From Flagellimonas_A sp039592695 (lineage in GTDB: Bacteria; Bacteroidota; Bacteroidia; Flavobacteriales; Flavobacteriaceae), in the NCBI RefSeq assembly GCF_039592695.1, contig NZ_JBBUTK010000001.1, positions 1,426,001 through 1,490,000 on the forward strand: a DNA stretch of 64,000 nucleotides, read 5' to 3'. The translations under genes were made by a program, and so were the position numbers. The stretch's first letter is position 1. Each line of letters starts with the position of its first letter. Under the pieces are notes generated by a model. It worked only from the letters and a program-made list of their open reading frames with translations. It did not search any database and was not told the origin of the DNA. Positions 31,284-39,845 of the stretch are shown here, in pieces.

Positions 31284-33734
31284 TTATAGCTTTTTCGCGT
31301 TCTTTACCCTCTGTTTGGTAATCGCAATATCAATGACCTCGGCCATATCGGTTACGTAATGGAATTTGAGGCCTTTAAGGTACTCCTCCTTGATTTCCAA
31401 AATATCTTTTCGGTTGCCCTCGCAAAGAATGATTTCTTTGATACGGGCCCGTTTGGCAGCCAGAATCTTTTCTTTGATTCCGCCAACGGGAAGTACTTTG
31501 CCACGTAGCGTTATCTCGCCGGTCATCGCCAAGCTCTTTTTCACCTTGCGTTGGGTGAACAACGACACCAATGAGGTCAACATGGTGATACCCGCACTGG
31601 GGCCATCTTTAGGTGTGGCGCCCTCGGGTACGTGAATGTGTACATTGTATTTCTCAAATACTTCTGGATTGATGCCATACTGATCAGCATTTGACTTGAT
31701 GTATTCCAAAGCGATTGTTGCTGACTCTTTCATCACTTTGCCAAGGTTTCCAGTGATGTTCATGGTGCCTTTTCCTTTGGAAAGTATGGACTCTATGAAT
31801 AAAATATCACCTCCCACACTCGTCCATGCCAAACCGGTTACCACCCCTGCCACTTCGTTATTTTCATACTTGTCACGCTCCATTCGTGGTGGGCCGAGCA
31901 CTTCTTCAACATCGGCATGCGTGACCTTGACATTGTATGTTTCTTCAGTAGCAATATTCTTTGCAGCAAAGCGTACCATTTTGGCGATTTGCTTTTCTAA
32001 TGTTCGTACCCCCGATTCGCGGGTATAGCCTTCCACAATTTTTTCGAGTTGGGGCTTGCCAATCTTTAAATGTTTTGCTGTCAGCCCATGTTCCTTCAAT
32101 TGTTTGGGCAGTAGATGTCGTTTGGCAATCTCGACCTTTTCTTCAATCGTATAGCCTGTAACATTGATGATTTCCATACGATCGCGCAGGGCTGGTTGAA
32201 TTGTTGAGAGATTGTTTGCGGTAGCTATGAACATCACTTTTGACAGATCGTAGCCCATCTCTAAAAAATTATCATGGAATTCACTGTTCTGCTCAGGGTC
32301 AAGCACCTCTAACATCGCCGATGATGGGTCACCTTGATGACTGTTTGAAAGCTTGTCAATCTCATCCAATATAAAGACAGGGTTTGACGTGCCCGCTTTT
32401 TTGATACTTTGAATGATGCGCCCTGGCATAGCACCGATATAAGTTTTACGATGTCCGCGTATTTCAGCCTCATCACGTAGCCCACCCAACGACATACGCA
32501 CGTATTCACGCCCCAAAGCCTCTGCGACCGATTTGCCCAATGAGGTCTTACCCACGCCCGGAGGGCCATAAAGGCACAGAATGGGGGATTTCATATCGTT
32601 GCGCAATTTCAATACGGCCAGATATTCAATGATCCGGCGTTTGACATCCTCAAGTCCGTAATGATCACGGTCCAGTATTTTTTGGGCGCGTTTCAGGTCG
32701 AATTTATCTTTGGAGTATTCGTTCCATGGCAGGTCAAGAAACAAATCAAGATAATTTCTTTGGATGGAGTACTCCGCCACCTGCGGATTCATGCGCTGCA
32801 TCTTGGCCAATTCTTTCTCAAAATGTTCTTTGACCTTTTTGCCCCATTTTTTCTTTTTGGCCTTGATGCGCATCTCGTCTACCTCTTCCTCATACGAAAT
32901 ACCACCCAATTCTTCTTGAATGGTCTTCATTTGCTGGTGAAGGAAATACTCGCGTTGTTGTTGGTCCATATCACTACGGACCTTGGATTGGATGTCGTTT
33001 TTCAACTCCAGCTTCTGAAGCTCAACGTTCATATACTTGAGTGTGGTGAGGGCCCGCTCTTGTAGATTCTCGATTTCAAGCAATTTTTGCTTTTCGGCAA
33101 CCTCTAGGTTGAGGTTTGAAGACACAAAGTTGATCAAGAACGAATTGCTCTGAATGTTCTTGATGGCAAAATTGGCCTCGCTGGGTATATTTGGGTTGTC
33201 TTTGATGATGCGAAACGCCAATTCTTTGATAGAATCGATGATGGCCAAAAATTCCTTATCATTTGAATCGGGTCTTGTTTCTTTCGCCTCACGGATGGTC
33301 GCCGTCATGTAGGGCTTCTCGGTAAGCACCTCGGCAATCTCAAACCTTTTCTTGCCCTGGATAATGACCGTGGTATTGCCATCGGGCATCTGAAGAACCC
33401 TCAGAATTCGGGCTACCGTACCCAAGGTATTGATATCTTTTACACTCGGATTTTCTGTCTCTTCGTCTTTTTGTGAGACCACCCCAATGGTCTTTGTGCC
33501 ATTGTTGGCGTCTTTGATCAGATTGATTGATTTGTCCCTACCTGCAGTGATCGGTATGACCACACCGGGAAACAACACCGTATTTCTGAGTGGCAGCACC
33601 GGTAAGGTATCCGGTAGTCTCTCACGGTTCATCTCTTCTTCATCTTCCGGTGTCAGAAGGGGAATCAACTCTGCATCCTCATCAATCCCCTGTAAAGACA
33701 AATTGTCAAAATTTGTGAATTTTACTTCTCCCAT
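31284..33734 (-). CDS. lon: ATP-dependent Lon protease
   Basis: An 816-residue LonA protease. N-terminal LON substrate domain (about 40-235; LPVLPLRNTVLFPGVVIPI), coiled middle (about 240-345), AAA+ domain with Walker A GPPGVGKTSLGKS (about 388) and Walker B PVFILDEIDKL, and the C-terminal serine-lysine protease domain with catalytic Ser in KDGPSAGITM (about 712) and Lys in PVGGIKEKILAA (about 754). It degrades damaged and regulatory proteins in the cytoplasm. The length is normal. cmk follows downstream. No consensus promoter was found upstream. Confidence 0.98.
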   Translation of the reverse strand: MGEVKFTNFDNLSLQGIDEDAELIPLLTPEDEEEMNRERLPDTLPVLPLRNTVLFPGVVIPITAGRDKSINLIKDANNGTKTIGVVSQKDEETENPSVKDINTLGTVARILRVLQMPDGNTTVIIQGKKRFEIAEVLTEKPYMTATIREAKETRPDSNDKEFLAIIDSIKELAFRIIKDNPNIPSEANFAIKNIQSNSFLINFVSSNLNLEVAEKQKLLEIENLQERALTTLKYMNVELQKLELKNDIQSKVRSDMDQQQREYFLHQQMKTIQEELGGISYEEEVDEMRIKAKKKKWGKKVKEHFEKELAKMQRMNPQVAEYSIQRNYLDLFLDLPWNEYSKDKFDLKRAQKILDRDHYGLEDVKRRIIEYLAVLKLRNDMKSPILCLYGPPGVGKTSLGKSVAEALGREYVRMSLGGLRDEAEIRGHRKTYIGAMPGRIIQSIKKAGTSNPVFILDEIDKLSNSHQGDPSSAMLEVLDPEQNSEFHDNFLEMGYDLSKVMFIATANNLSTIQPALRDRMEIINVTGYTIEEKVEIAKRHLLPKQLKEHGLTAKHLKIGKPQLEKIVEGYTRESGVRTLEKQIAKMVRFAAKNIATEETYNVKVTHADVEEVLGPPRMERDKYENNEVAGVVTGLAWTSVGGDILFIESILSKGKGTMNITGNLGKVMKESATIALEYIKSNADQYGINPEVFEKYNVHIHVPEGATPKDGPSAGITMLTSLVSLFTQRKVKKSLAMTGEITLRGKVLPVGGIKEKILAAKRARIKEIILCEGNRKDILEIKEEYLKGLKFHYVTDMAEVIDIAITKQRVKNAKKL

Positions 33735-33955
33735 ATATCATATTTCAGCCATTCTGTCATTCATTGAGCAGTGGCACTTAGCTAATTATTTCTTCAATCA
33801 TTGCCCACAAGCCTTTGAAAATAGGCCTTGTAGTTCATGCAACGGCTTTTTACCTCCTTGAAAGGACAATTCTTGTGCCATGAAAGACTAAAAATTTAAG
33901 AAAAAGTGTAACAATCGGTAAATTGTTAAATCTTTACTACAAACCATTCAACTTT

Positions 33956-34510
33956 TTGAGCCGCCAAAACGAACATACTGATGCACTGTTGCAATTATGT
34001 CTGGAAGGAAAACAAAGTGCCCAGCTCGAAATTTACAACCGCTATTACAAGGCCATGTACAACACGGCACTGCGGATTGTAAAACATACAGCTGAAGCCG
34101 AAGATGTGATGCAAGAATCGTTTCTGAACGCGTTTACGAAACTGCACACTTTTAAGGGTGAAGTGACCTTCGGGGCATGGTTAAAACGAATTGTGGTGAA
34201 CAACAGTATCTATCATTATAGAAAGCAGCAGAAAATAAACACTGTTGATATAGATGAGGTTGTATACAAGGTCGAGGATAATGATGGAGTTGCTTTAAGC
34301 CACAATGGTCAAACAGAACTGAAGGCTCAAAAAGTGATGGAGACCATGAAAAGTTTAAAAGACAATTACAGAGTTTCTTTGACCTTACACCTCATCGAAG
34401 GTTATGATTACGAAGAAATCAGCGACATCATGAACATCAGTTATGCGAACTGTAGAACGACGATTTCAAGGGCTAAGGAGAGTTTGAGAAAGAAGTTGGT
34501 ATTGAATTAA
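33956..34510 (+). CDS. ECF sigma factor, TTG start (probable)
   Basis: A 184-residue extracytoplasmic-function sigma factor. No ATG fits; TTG codons at 33923 and 33956 are in frame, and the latter gives the usual short N-terminus MSRQ-like (LSRQNEHTDALLQLCLEGKQ). Region 2 is IYNRYYKAMYNTALRIVKHTAEAEDVMQESFLNAF (in two stretches, about 25-60); region 4 is DNYRVSLTLHLIEGYDYEEISDIMNISYANCRTTISRAKESLR. A probable anti-sigma gene starts ten bases downstream and two beta-helix proteins follow, so the set is likely self-regulated. TGTAACAA lies 49 bases upstream, as at the second ECF gene. Confidence 0.92.
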   Translation: MSRQNEHTDALLQLCLEGKQSAQLEIYNRYYKAMYNTALRIVKHTAEAEDVMQESFLNAFTKLHTFKGEVTFGAWLKRIVVNNSIYHYRKQQKINTVDIDEVVYKVEDNDGVALSHNGQTELKAQKVMETMKSLKDNYRVSLTLHLIEGYDYEEISDIMNISYANCRTTISRAKESLRKKLVLN

Positions 34511-34520
34511 AAAAATTGAT

Positions 34521-35081
34521 ATGAAGAAGGACGGAATAGAAGAATTGTTTGACAGCTTACAGGGCCAATTTGATATTGGTGAACCCAGAGATGGACATCA
34601 AGAACGGTTTCTTGAAAAATTGAACCGATCAAAAGGGGTGGTAGGCATCCAAAGGAAAAAGACGAGTTGGTGGAAACCGCTTTCCATCGCTGCCTCAATA
34701 GCCTTACTATGCATGTTAGGGCTTCAATTGTTCAATGAGAAACCAACCATTGATGAACAAGTGGTCGAGATTGCGCCAGAGGTATCAGAGACCCAGTTCT
34801 ATTTTGCCAGCCTCATTGAAGAACAGGTGCAAGAGTTGAAAAATGCCAAGTCGCCCGAGACGGCGCAACTGGTTGATGACGCTCTTCTACAGTTGACCAA
34901 ATTGGAAAATGATTACAAAAAGTTGGAACAAGACTTGGTCAACGGGGGCAACAGCAAAATCATACTCAATGCCATGATTATCAACTTTCAAACAAGAATC
35001 GATCTATTGAAAGATGTACTGACCAATATTGAAGAAGTAAAAAATTTAAAACCATACAATGATGCGAATTTTACCATTTAA
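34521..35081 (+). CDS. Putative single-pass anti-sigma factor
   Basis: A 186-residue protein with an acidic N-terminal region (about 1-50), one membrane helix (about 52-68; LSIAASIALLCMLGLQLF) and a periplasmic helical domain rich in heptads (about 95-170; VDDALLQLTKLENDYKKLEQ). No zinc-binding HxxxCxxC motif is seen. Placement directly after an ECF sigma gene and its topology suggest an anti-sigma role; the sequence alone does not prove it. The next gene starts 23 bases before its stop. Confidence 0.75.
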   Translation: MKKDGIEELFDSLQGQFDIGEPRDGHQERFLEKLNRSKGVVGIQRKKTSWWKPLSIAASIALLCMLGLQLFNEKPTIDEQVVEIAPEVSETQFYFASLIEEQVQELKNAKSPETAQLVDDALLQLTKLENDYKKLEQDLVNGGNSKIILNAMIINFQTRIDLLKDVLTNIEEVKNLKPYNDANFTI

Positions 35082-36159
35082 ATATCTGACCCTAATTCTC
35101 TTTGTGCTGCCACTGGCAGTCAAGGCTGACCCCTGTGACAGTGGTTGGAAGGGAAAATACACCAAAGAAAAGACCATAAAAAGAGAGTTCAATGTGAATT
35201 CAGATGCCCTTTTCAAGGTCAAGAACAGTTACGGCAACCTTAACATCACTTCTTGGAACGAAAACAAAGTGATGATAGAGGTGCACATCAAAACAAACGG
35301 CAACAACGAGAGCCGTGTACAAGAGCGGCTCAATGAGATTGATGTATATTTTGAAAATGAGGCAAGTTATGTCGCTGCACGTACCCGATTTGGTGATAAA
35401 GACAGAAATTGGGGCTGGAGCTGGGGAAAGAAGAACAATGTCAACGTACAGGTGAACTACACCATAAAATTACCCGTAAAAAACAGCGTGCACCTGAACA
35501 ATGACTACGGTAACATCTACCTTGACCGCATTGACGGCCATGCCAAGATCAATTGCGATTATGGTAAAATTGAGGTGGGCGAGCTACGTGGGCGTAACAA
35601 TGAGCTGCGATTTGATTATACTTCAAGGTCGACCTTTGAATACGTCAACAGTGCTGAAATCATTGCAGACTATTCAGGGTTTACCATTGAGAAGGCTGGC
35701 GATTTGACCGTAAAAGCGGATTATACCAATGCCGTCATCAATGAGATGGGCAACTTGGACTATTCCTCTGACTATGGTTCTATGGAAGTGGGCCATGTGA
35801 AAAACGTGCAGGGCAACGGTGACTACATTGGCATCAAATTAGGTGAAGTTCACGGCAATGTTGATGTCTCTGCCGATTATGGATCGGTAAAGATTTCAAA
35901 AATGATGCCCGAAGCCGGAGATGTAAACATCAAAACCGATTATACGGGGATTAAAATTGGATATGACCCCGGCTATCATTTTGATTTTGACATCACCACA
36001 GAATATGCGGGGGTCAGTGGATTGGATGATTTTGAAGTTCAGGTCAGAAAAGAGAAATCAAGTGAAAAGTACTACAACGGATACCACGGCGATGATAATT
36101 CTGGTAATGTAGTCTATATCAACAGCGAATACGGAGGAATCACTTTTTATAAAAATTAA
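35059..36159 (+). CDS. DUF4097-like secreted beta-helix protein
   Basis: A 366-residue exported protein with a signal peptide ending at about residue 22 (LAVKA). The mature part is built from about twelve beta repeats of roughly 20 residues marked by DYG, DYT or DYS (SDYGSMEVG, ADYGSVKIS, TDYTGIKIG), typical of DUF4097 right-handed beta-helices. Cys-poor, rich in Asp, Tyr and Gly. It is in one operon with the ECF sigma and anti-sigma genes and overlaps the latter by 23 bases, so it is a likely target or signal part of that system. The function is unknown. Confidence 0.8.
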   Translation: MMRILPFKYLTLILFVLPLAVKADPCDSGWKGKYTKEKTIKREFNVNSDALFKVKNSYGNLNITSWNENKVMIEVHIKTNGNNESRVQERLNEIDVYFENEASYVAARTRFGDKDRNWGWSWGKKNNVNVQVNYTIKLPVKNSVHLNNDYGNIYLDRIDGHAKINCDYGKIEVGELRGRNNELRFDYTSRSTFEYVNSAEIIADYSGFTIEKAGDLTVKADYTNAVINEMGNLDYSSDYGSMEVGHVKNVQGNGDYIGIKLGEVHGNVDVSADYGSVKISKMMPEAGDVNIKTDYTGIKIGYDPGYHFDFDITTEYAGVSGLDDFEVQVRKEKSSEKYYNGYHGDDNSGNVVYINSEYGGITFYKN

Positions 36160-36200
36160 TAACCTGTCCGCTGTAGGCGGACCAAAAAACGAACACAACC

Positions 36201-36926
36201 ATGAAAAAAACACTCACTGTAACACTATTACTTTTCACTTTTGTTGCTACGGCACAATGGGGAAAAAGAGTAAAAGGAAATGGAAAAACAGTCACCATTG
36301 AACGTTCGGTTGGCGAATACGATGCCATTGCAGTTGCCGGATGGTTTGATGTGGAATTGGTTTCGGGCAACGAAGGTGAAATCACACTCAAAGGCGAAGA
36401 AAATCTTTTGGAGTATATCAAAACCGAAGTAAAAGACGATGGCCGTTTGGTCATCAAGGTCGAAAAAGGGGTCAATCTAAAACCTTCCAATTGGAATTCG
36501 GGCATCAACATCACAGTGCCCGTAGAAGACATCAGTGCGGTCTCTTTATCGGGCTCCGGAGATGTGGTGAGCAAAACCACTTTAAAAGCCGATAGGTTCA
36601 AGGCCAACGTGGCGGGATCGGGTGATGTTGAACTGTCCATCGAGGCTGACGAATTATCAGCACAATTATCTGGTTCTGGGGATATTGTACTTGAAGGCAG
36701 TGCAAGAGACTTTGACGTTCAGGTTTCTGGCTCTGGCGACGTCAAAGCCTATGACCTTAAAGCGGATAACGTCACTGCCCAAGTTTCAGGTTCGGCCGAT
36801 ATAAAAATTACCGCCAACAGCATGCTAAAAGCGAGAGTATCAGGTTCAGGTGATATCAGCTATAAAGGGAATCCTGGAAAAATTGACAGCAAAGTTTCAG
36901 GCTCAGGCGACGTATCAAGTTATTAA
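36201..36926 (+). CDS. Head-GIN-domain (DUF2807) secreted protein
   Basis: A 241-residue exported protein (signal peptide about 1-20, ending ATAQ). After a head-GIN start (GNGKTVTIERSVGEYDAIAV) come at least seven beta-helix rungs marked by SGSGD or GSGD (VSGSGDV, AGSGDVELS, LSGSGDIVL, VSGSGDISY), ending in SGSGDVSSY. Such proteins are probably outer-surface or periplasmic adhesin-like helices. It is the last gene of the ECF sigma operon, 41 bases after the DUF4097-like gene, and both have the same kind of fold. Confidence 0.85.
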   Translation: MKKTLTVTLLLFTFVATAQWGKRVKGNGKTVTIERSVGEYDAIAVAGWFDVELVSGNEGEITLKGEENLLEYIKTEVKDDGRLVIKVEKGVNLKPSNWNSGINITVPVEDISAVSLSGSGDVVSKTTLKADRFKANVAGSGDVELSIEADELSAQLSGSGDIVLEGSARDFDVQVSGSGDVKAYDLKADNVTAQVSGSADIKITANSMLKARVSGSGDISYKGNPGKIDSKVSGSGDVSSY

Positions 36927-36980
36927 AAAGGGGGTTTATCGAAATCAATCATCAAACAACCATCATCAATCAAAAGCACG

Positions 36981-37005
36981 CCCCACTCAACCAGTGGGGT
37001 TTTTT
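36981..37005 (+). terminator. Terminator of the ECF sigma operon
   Basis: The stem CCCCACT / AGTGGGG with loop CAACC is followed by TTTTTT. It lies 54 bases after the GIN gene and overlaps the stop of the convergent gene at 37004. Confidence 0.9.
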
Positions 37006-37405
37006 ATTCAAGGTGCATGACCTTTTCTTGTACCGCAACAGATTTTCTGAACTCCGATGGCTTTTTCTGATTTAAAAGTTTGAGTCCTTCGGCTTCCGAT
37101 ATAATAGACTGAAAGTTTTTTTCACCGTTGGCATAGCTGTTCTCATTGGCATACGTGGTCACCAAAATAAAATCAAAAGATGCTTCTTTTGTCTTAGCGG
37201 TTTCCAACAATTGAAAGCCTGCAATATAGTTTCGTTCTAGGGCCTTCTGTCTGAAAACCTTCCAATTGTTCTCAAAATAATAACGTGCCTCATCCCTATT
37301 TTCATTAAGGACTTCAACGAATTCTATTGTAGAAAGTTTTGGTTTTTCTTGGGCAAAAAGACCCAATGCGCATAGCAATAGTAAAAATGTAATTTGTGGC
37401 TTCAT
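37004..37405 (-). CDS. Small secreted protein of unknown function
   Basis: A 133-residue exported protein; the ATG at 37405 (MKPQITFLLLLCALGLFAQ) opens straight into a signal peptide, so the ATG four codons earlier is not preferred. The mature part is mixed helix and strand (FVEVLNENRDEARYYFENNWKVFRQKALE) with no recognised domain. It is monocistronic, convergent with the GIN gene. No function is suggested. Confidence 0.7.
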   Translation of the reverse strand: MKPQITFLLLLCALGLFAQEKPKLSTIEFVEVLNENRDEARYYFENNWKVFRQKALERNYIAGFQLLETAKTKEASFDFILVTTYANENSYANGEKNFQSIISEAEGLKLLNQKKPSEFRKSVAVQEKVMHLE

Positions 37406-37489
37406 AATTATAAACAAATTAGGTGCTAAAAATATTTGTTTCCGTAGCGATGGAAGTACTCTTACATCGAAACTTGATTTAAACTTTTG

Positions 37490-38794
37490 CTAATTTTTAC
37501 GCTCAACCCTTGTCAATAAAAATGCACCGATCAAAAAGAAAATACCCAAAAAGATGGCCGCATTGCGCATACTGCCCGTGAATTGTGCGACAAATCCATA
37601 TAAAAAGGTGCCAATGACGATACCAATTTTTTCGGCCACATCATAAAAACTGAAAAAAGAAGTGGTATCGGTGGTTTCAGGCAGAAATTTCGAATAAGTC
37701 GACCGTGAGAGTGCCTGTATACCACCCATCACAATACCCACCAAACCCGCGGCGATGTAGAAATCCATTGGTGTCTGTAGAAAATATGCGTAGATACAGA
37801 GCAGCAGCCAAAAGATATTGACGACAATCAAAGTTCTGATATTCCCAAAGGCTCTTGAGGCCCTTGCTGTGGCCGTTGCGCCAAATATAGCGACGACTTG
37901 AATCACCAGTATACTGATGATCAGCCCTGTGGTTCGTTCGCTGTCACTGCCCCAAGCTATTTCTTCTTCCCCAAAATACGTGGCGATGAGCATGATGGTC
38001 TGAACCGCCATACTATAAACAAAAAAGGCACCCAAATATCTTTTTAGCTTTGTTTCAGTACCCAATTGCTTCCAAACGGACTGCAGCTCTCGAAAGCCGT
38101 TGAGGATGATGTTTTTTCGCTCGCCTTCCCTTTTATATCCTTTGGGAAGATGTAAAAAGGTATATTGACTAAAAAGCATCCACCAAATGCCTACAGAGAC
38201 AAAAGAGTATTTCATGGCCTTGATTTCAGCTGCTTCTCCCCCACTGTCCGTAATGCCAAACACATCGGGCTTCATGACCATTGCCAAATTAAAGAGAAGC
38301 AAGATGACGCTTCCGATATAGCCCAAAGAGAATCCTTTGGCACTTATGCCGTCTTGTTGTTCGGGAAAAGCAATGTCAGGTAAATAGGAGTTGTTGATGG
38401 CGAAACTGACCCAAAATCCCACCAATCCAAAGAAATAACACGTCAATCCCAGATAGATATTTTCCAATGAAAACCAGTACAGGCCGATACAGGAAACCGC
38501 GCCCAAGTAACAGAAAAATTTGAGGAAGATTTTTTTATTCCCCAAATAATCTGCAATACCTGAAATCAGCGGGGTGATAAAAGCGATAAAGACAAAAGCC
38601 GCCGAAGTGACGTAACTGATGAGCGGTGCGCGTGCAATTTCACCACCAAAAATCTGAATTTTCTCTATTTCGGCCACGCGAAACAAGGCCCCATAAAAAA
38701 TCGGGAAAATGGCCGAAGCGATGACCAGGCTGTATACGGAATTGGCCCAATCGTAGAATGCCCAAGCATTCAGCAACTTTTTGTTGCCCTTCAT
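37490..38794 (-). CDS. UMF1/Atg22-like MFS transporter
   Basis: A 434-residue 12-helix transporter. The start at 38794 (MKGNKKLLNAWAFYDWANS) is preferred to the ATG six codons earlier, since NAWxxYDWANSVYS is the usual N-terminus. Other marks: ISGIADYLGNKKIFLKFF (first MFS loop) and GGIQALSRSTYSKFLPE, typical of the family. Members are linked to amino-acid or other small-molecule export at the inner membrane. The M48 protease gene lies upstream, but a terminator separates them. Confidence 0.88.
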   Translation of the reverse strand: MKGNKKLLNAWAFYDWANSVYSLVIASAIFPIFYGALFRVAEIEKIQIFGGEIARAPLISYVTSAAFVFIAFITPLISGIADYLGNKKIFLKFFCYLGAVSCIGLYWFSLENIYLGLTCYFFGLVGFWVSFAINNSYLPDIAFPEQQDGISAKGFSLGYIGSVILLLFNLAMVMKPDVFGITDSGGEAAEIKAMKYSFVSVGIWWMLFSQYTFLHLPKGYKREGERKNIILNGFRELQSVWKQLGTETKLKRYLGAFFVYSMAVQTIMLIATYFGEEEIAWGSDSERTTGLIISILVIQVVAIFGATATARASRAFGNIRTLIVVNIFWLLLCIYAYFLQTPMDFYIAAGLVGIVMGGIQALSRSTYSKFLPETTDTTSFFSFYDVAEKIGIVIGTFLYGFVAQFTGSMRNAAIFLGIFFLIGAFLLTRVERKN

Positions 38795-38823
38795 CGCAAG
38801 TACCTTAGCCATAGGGCTAAAAA

Positions 38824-38853
38824 TAAAAAAAGCCGCCCAGAACAGACGGCTTG
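38824..38853 (-). terminator. Terminator of the M48 protease gene
   Basis: On the minus strand AAGCCGTC-TGTTCT-GGGCGGCTT forms a stem followed by TTTTTATTTTT. It lies 23 bases after the protease stop. Confidence 0.8.
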
Positions 38854-38875
38854 AAATAAAATCTTTTTAACATCT

Positions 38876-39682
38876 CTACTTAAAGCTGGTCACCCCAAAT
38901 TTTGTGGCTTCTTGTTTGGCCAATGGCGCCCAAGCTTCCAAATTCTTGATACGGGTATCCGTTGAAGGGTGCGTGCTCAAAAATTCTGGTGGTGCCTGCC
39001 CTCCTTTGGCTTTCATGCGTCGCCATAAATCAGCGGCCTCATCAGGATTGTACCCTGCAATGGCCATAATCTGTATGCCAATTCGGTCAGCCTCTGTTTC
39101 ATGACTTCGACTGAACGGAAGCATACCACCTATAGTAGTGCCAAGACCATAGGCTTGATTGAACATGTTGCGCTTTTGGGGGTCTTGAATGGCAACATTA
39201 CCAGCCACGGCACCGATTTGTTGTAAGGTGCCCGCACTCATACGCTGGGCGCCATGATCGGCCAATGCGTGGGCCACCTCGTGCCCCATGACCACAGCTA
39301 CGCCAGTTTCATCTTGACAGATGGGCATAATGCCCGTGTAGAACACGATTTTACCGCCTGGCATGCACCAAGCATTAACGGTTTCATCGTTGACCAAGTT
39401 GTATTCCCATTTATAATCTTTCAAATAGCCAGGATACCCATTGGCATCAAGCCAGCGTTCGGCAGCAGATGAGATTCGTTGGCCGACATTGGTGATCATT
39501 TTTGCCTCAGAGGTGCCTTCTACAACTTTGTTTTCATTCAAGAATTGGTCATATTGGGCGAAAGCCATGGGAAAAATCTGGCTATTCGGATAAAAATTCA
39601 AGGTTTTCTTGCCCGTAAAGGGGTTTGTCTTGCACGCGACAACGGCCAAAAACAGCATTATTGCCAAGAGTAATCGTTTCAT
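38876..39682 (-). CDS. M48-family metalloprotease lipoprotein (LoiP/YggG-like)
   Basis: A 268-residue zinc protease anchored as a lipoprotein (lipobox ending Cys17, LAVVAC). Zinc motif HEVAH at 134-138 and the third ligand in SHETEADRIG (about 193). Rungs after it (LWRRMKAKG, FLSTHPSTDTRIKNL) are typical of the family. It works in outer-membrane quality control at the periplasmic side. It is monocistronic, with a terminator; no consensus promoter was seen in the 163-base gap upstream. Confidence 0.92.
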   Translation of the reverse strand: MKRLLLAIMLFLAVVACKTNPFTGKKTLNFYPNSQIFPMAFAQYDQFLNENKVVEGTSEAKMITNVGQRISSAAERWLDANGYPGYLKDYKWEYNLVNDETVNAWCMPGGKIVFYTGIMPICQDETGVAVVMGHEVAHALADHGAQRMSAGTLQQIGAVAGNVAIQDPQKRNMFNQAYGLGTTIGGMLPFSRSHETEADRIGIQIMAIAGYNPDEAADLWRRMKAKGGQAPPEFLSTHPSTDTRIKNLEAWAPLAKQEATKFGVTSFK

Positions 39683-39845
39683 CTGTTTAAAATTTTATAG
39701 TTTGCTGAAAAAGAAGAAACTAGAAATTTCTGCACATTCAGTAATTCGCATATTTTTATTTTAATCATATCGATAGGGTATGCTTAAAAAAGTTTATGCT
39801 CATTTCATATCTTAAGTGTTTAGAGATAGAAAATTACGAAAAATA

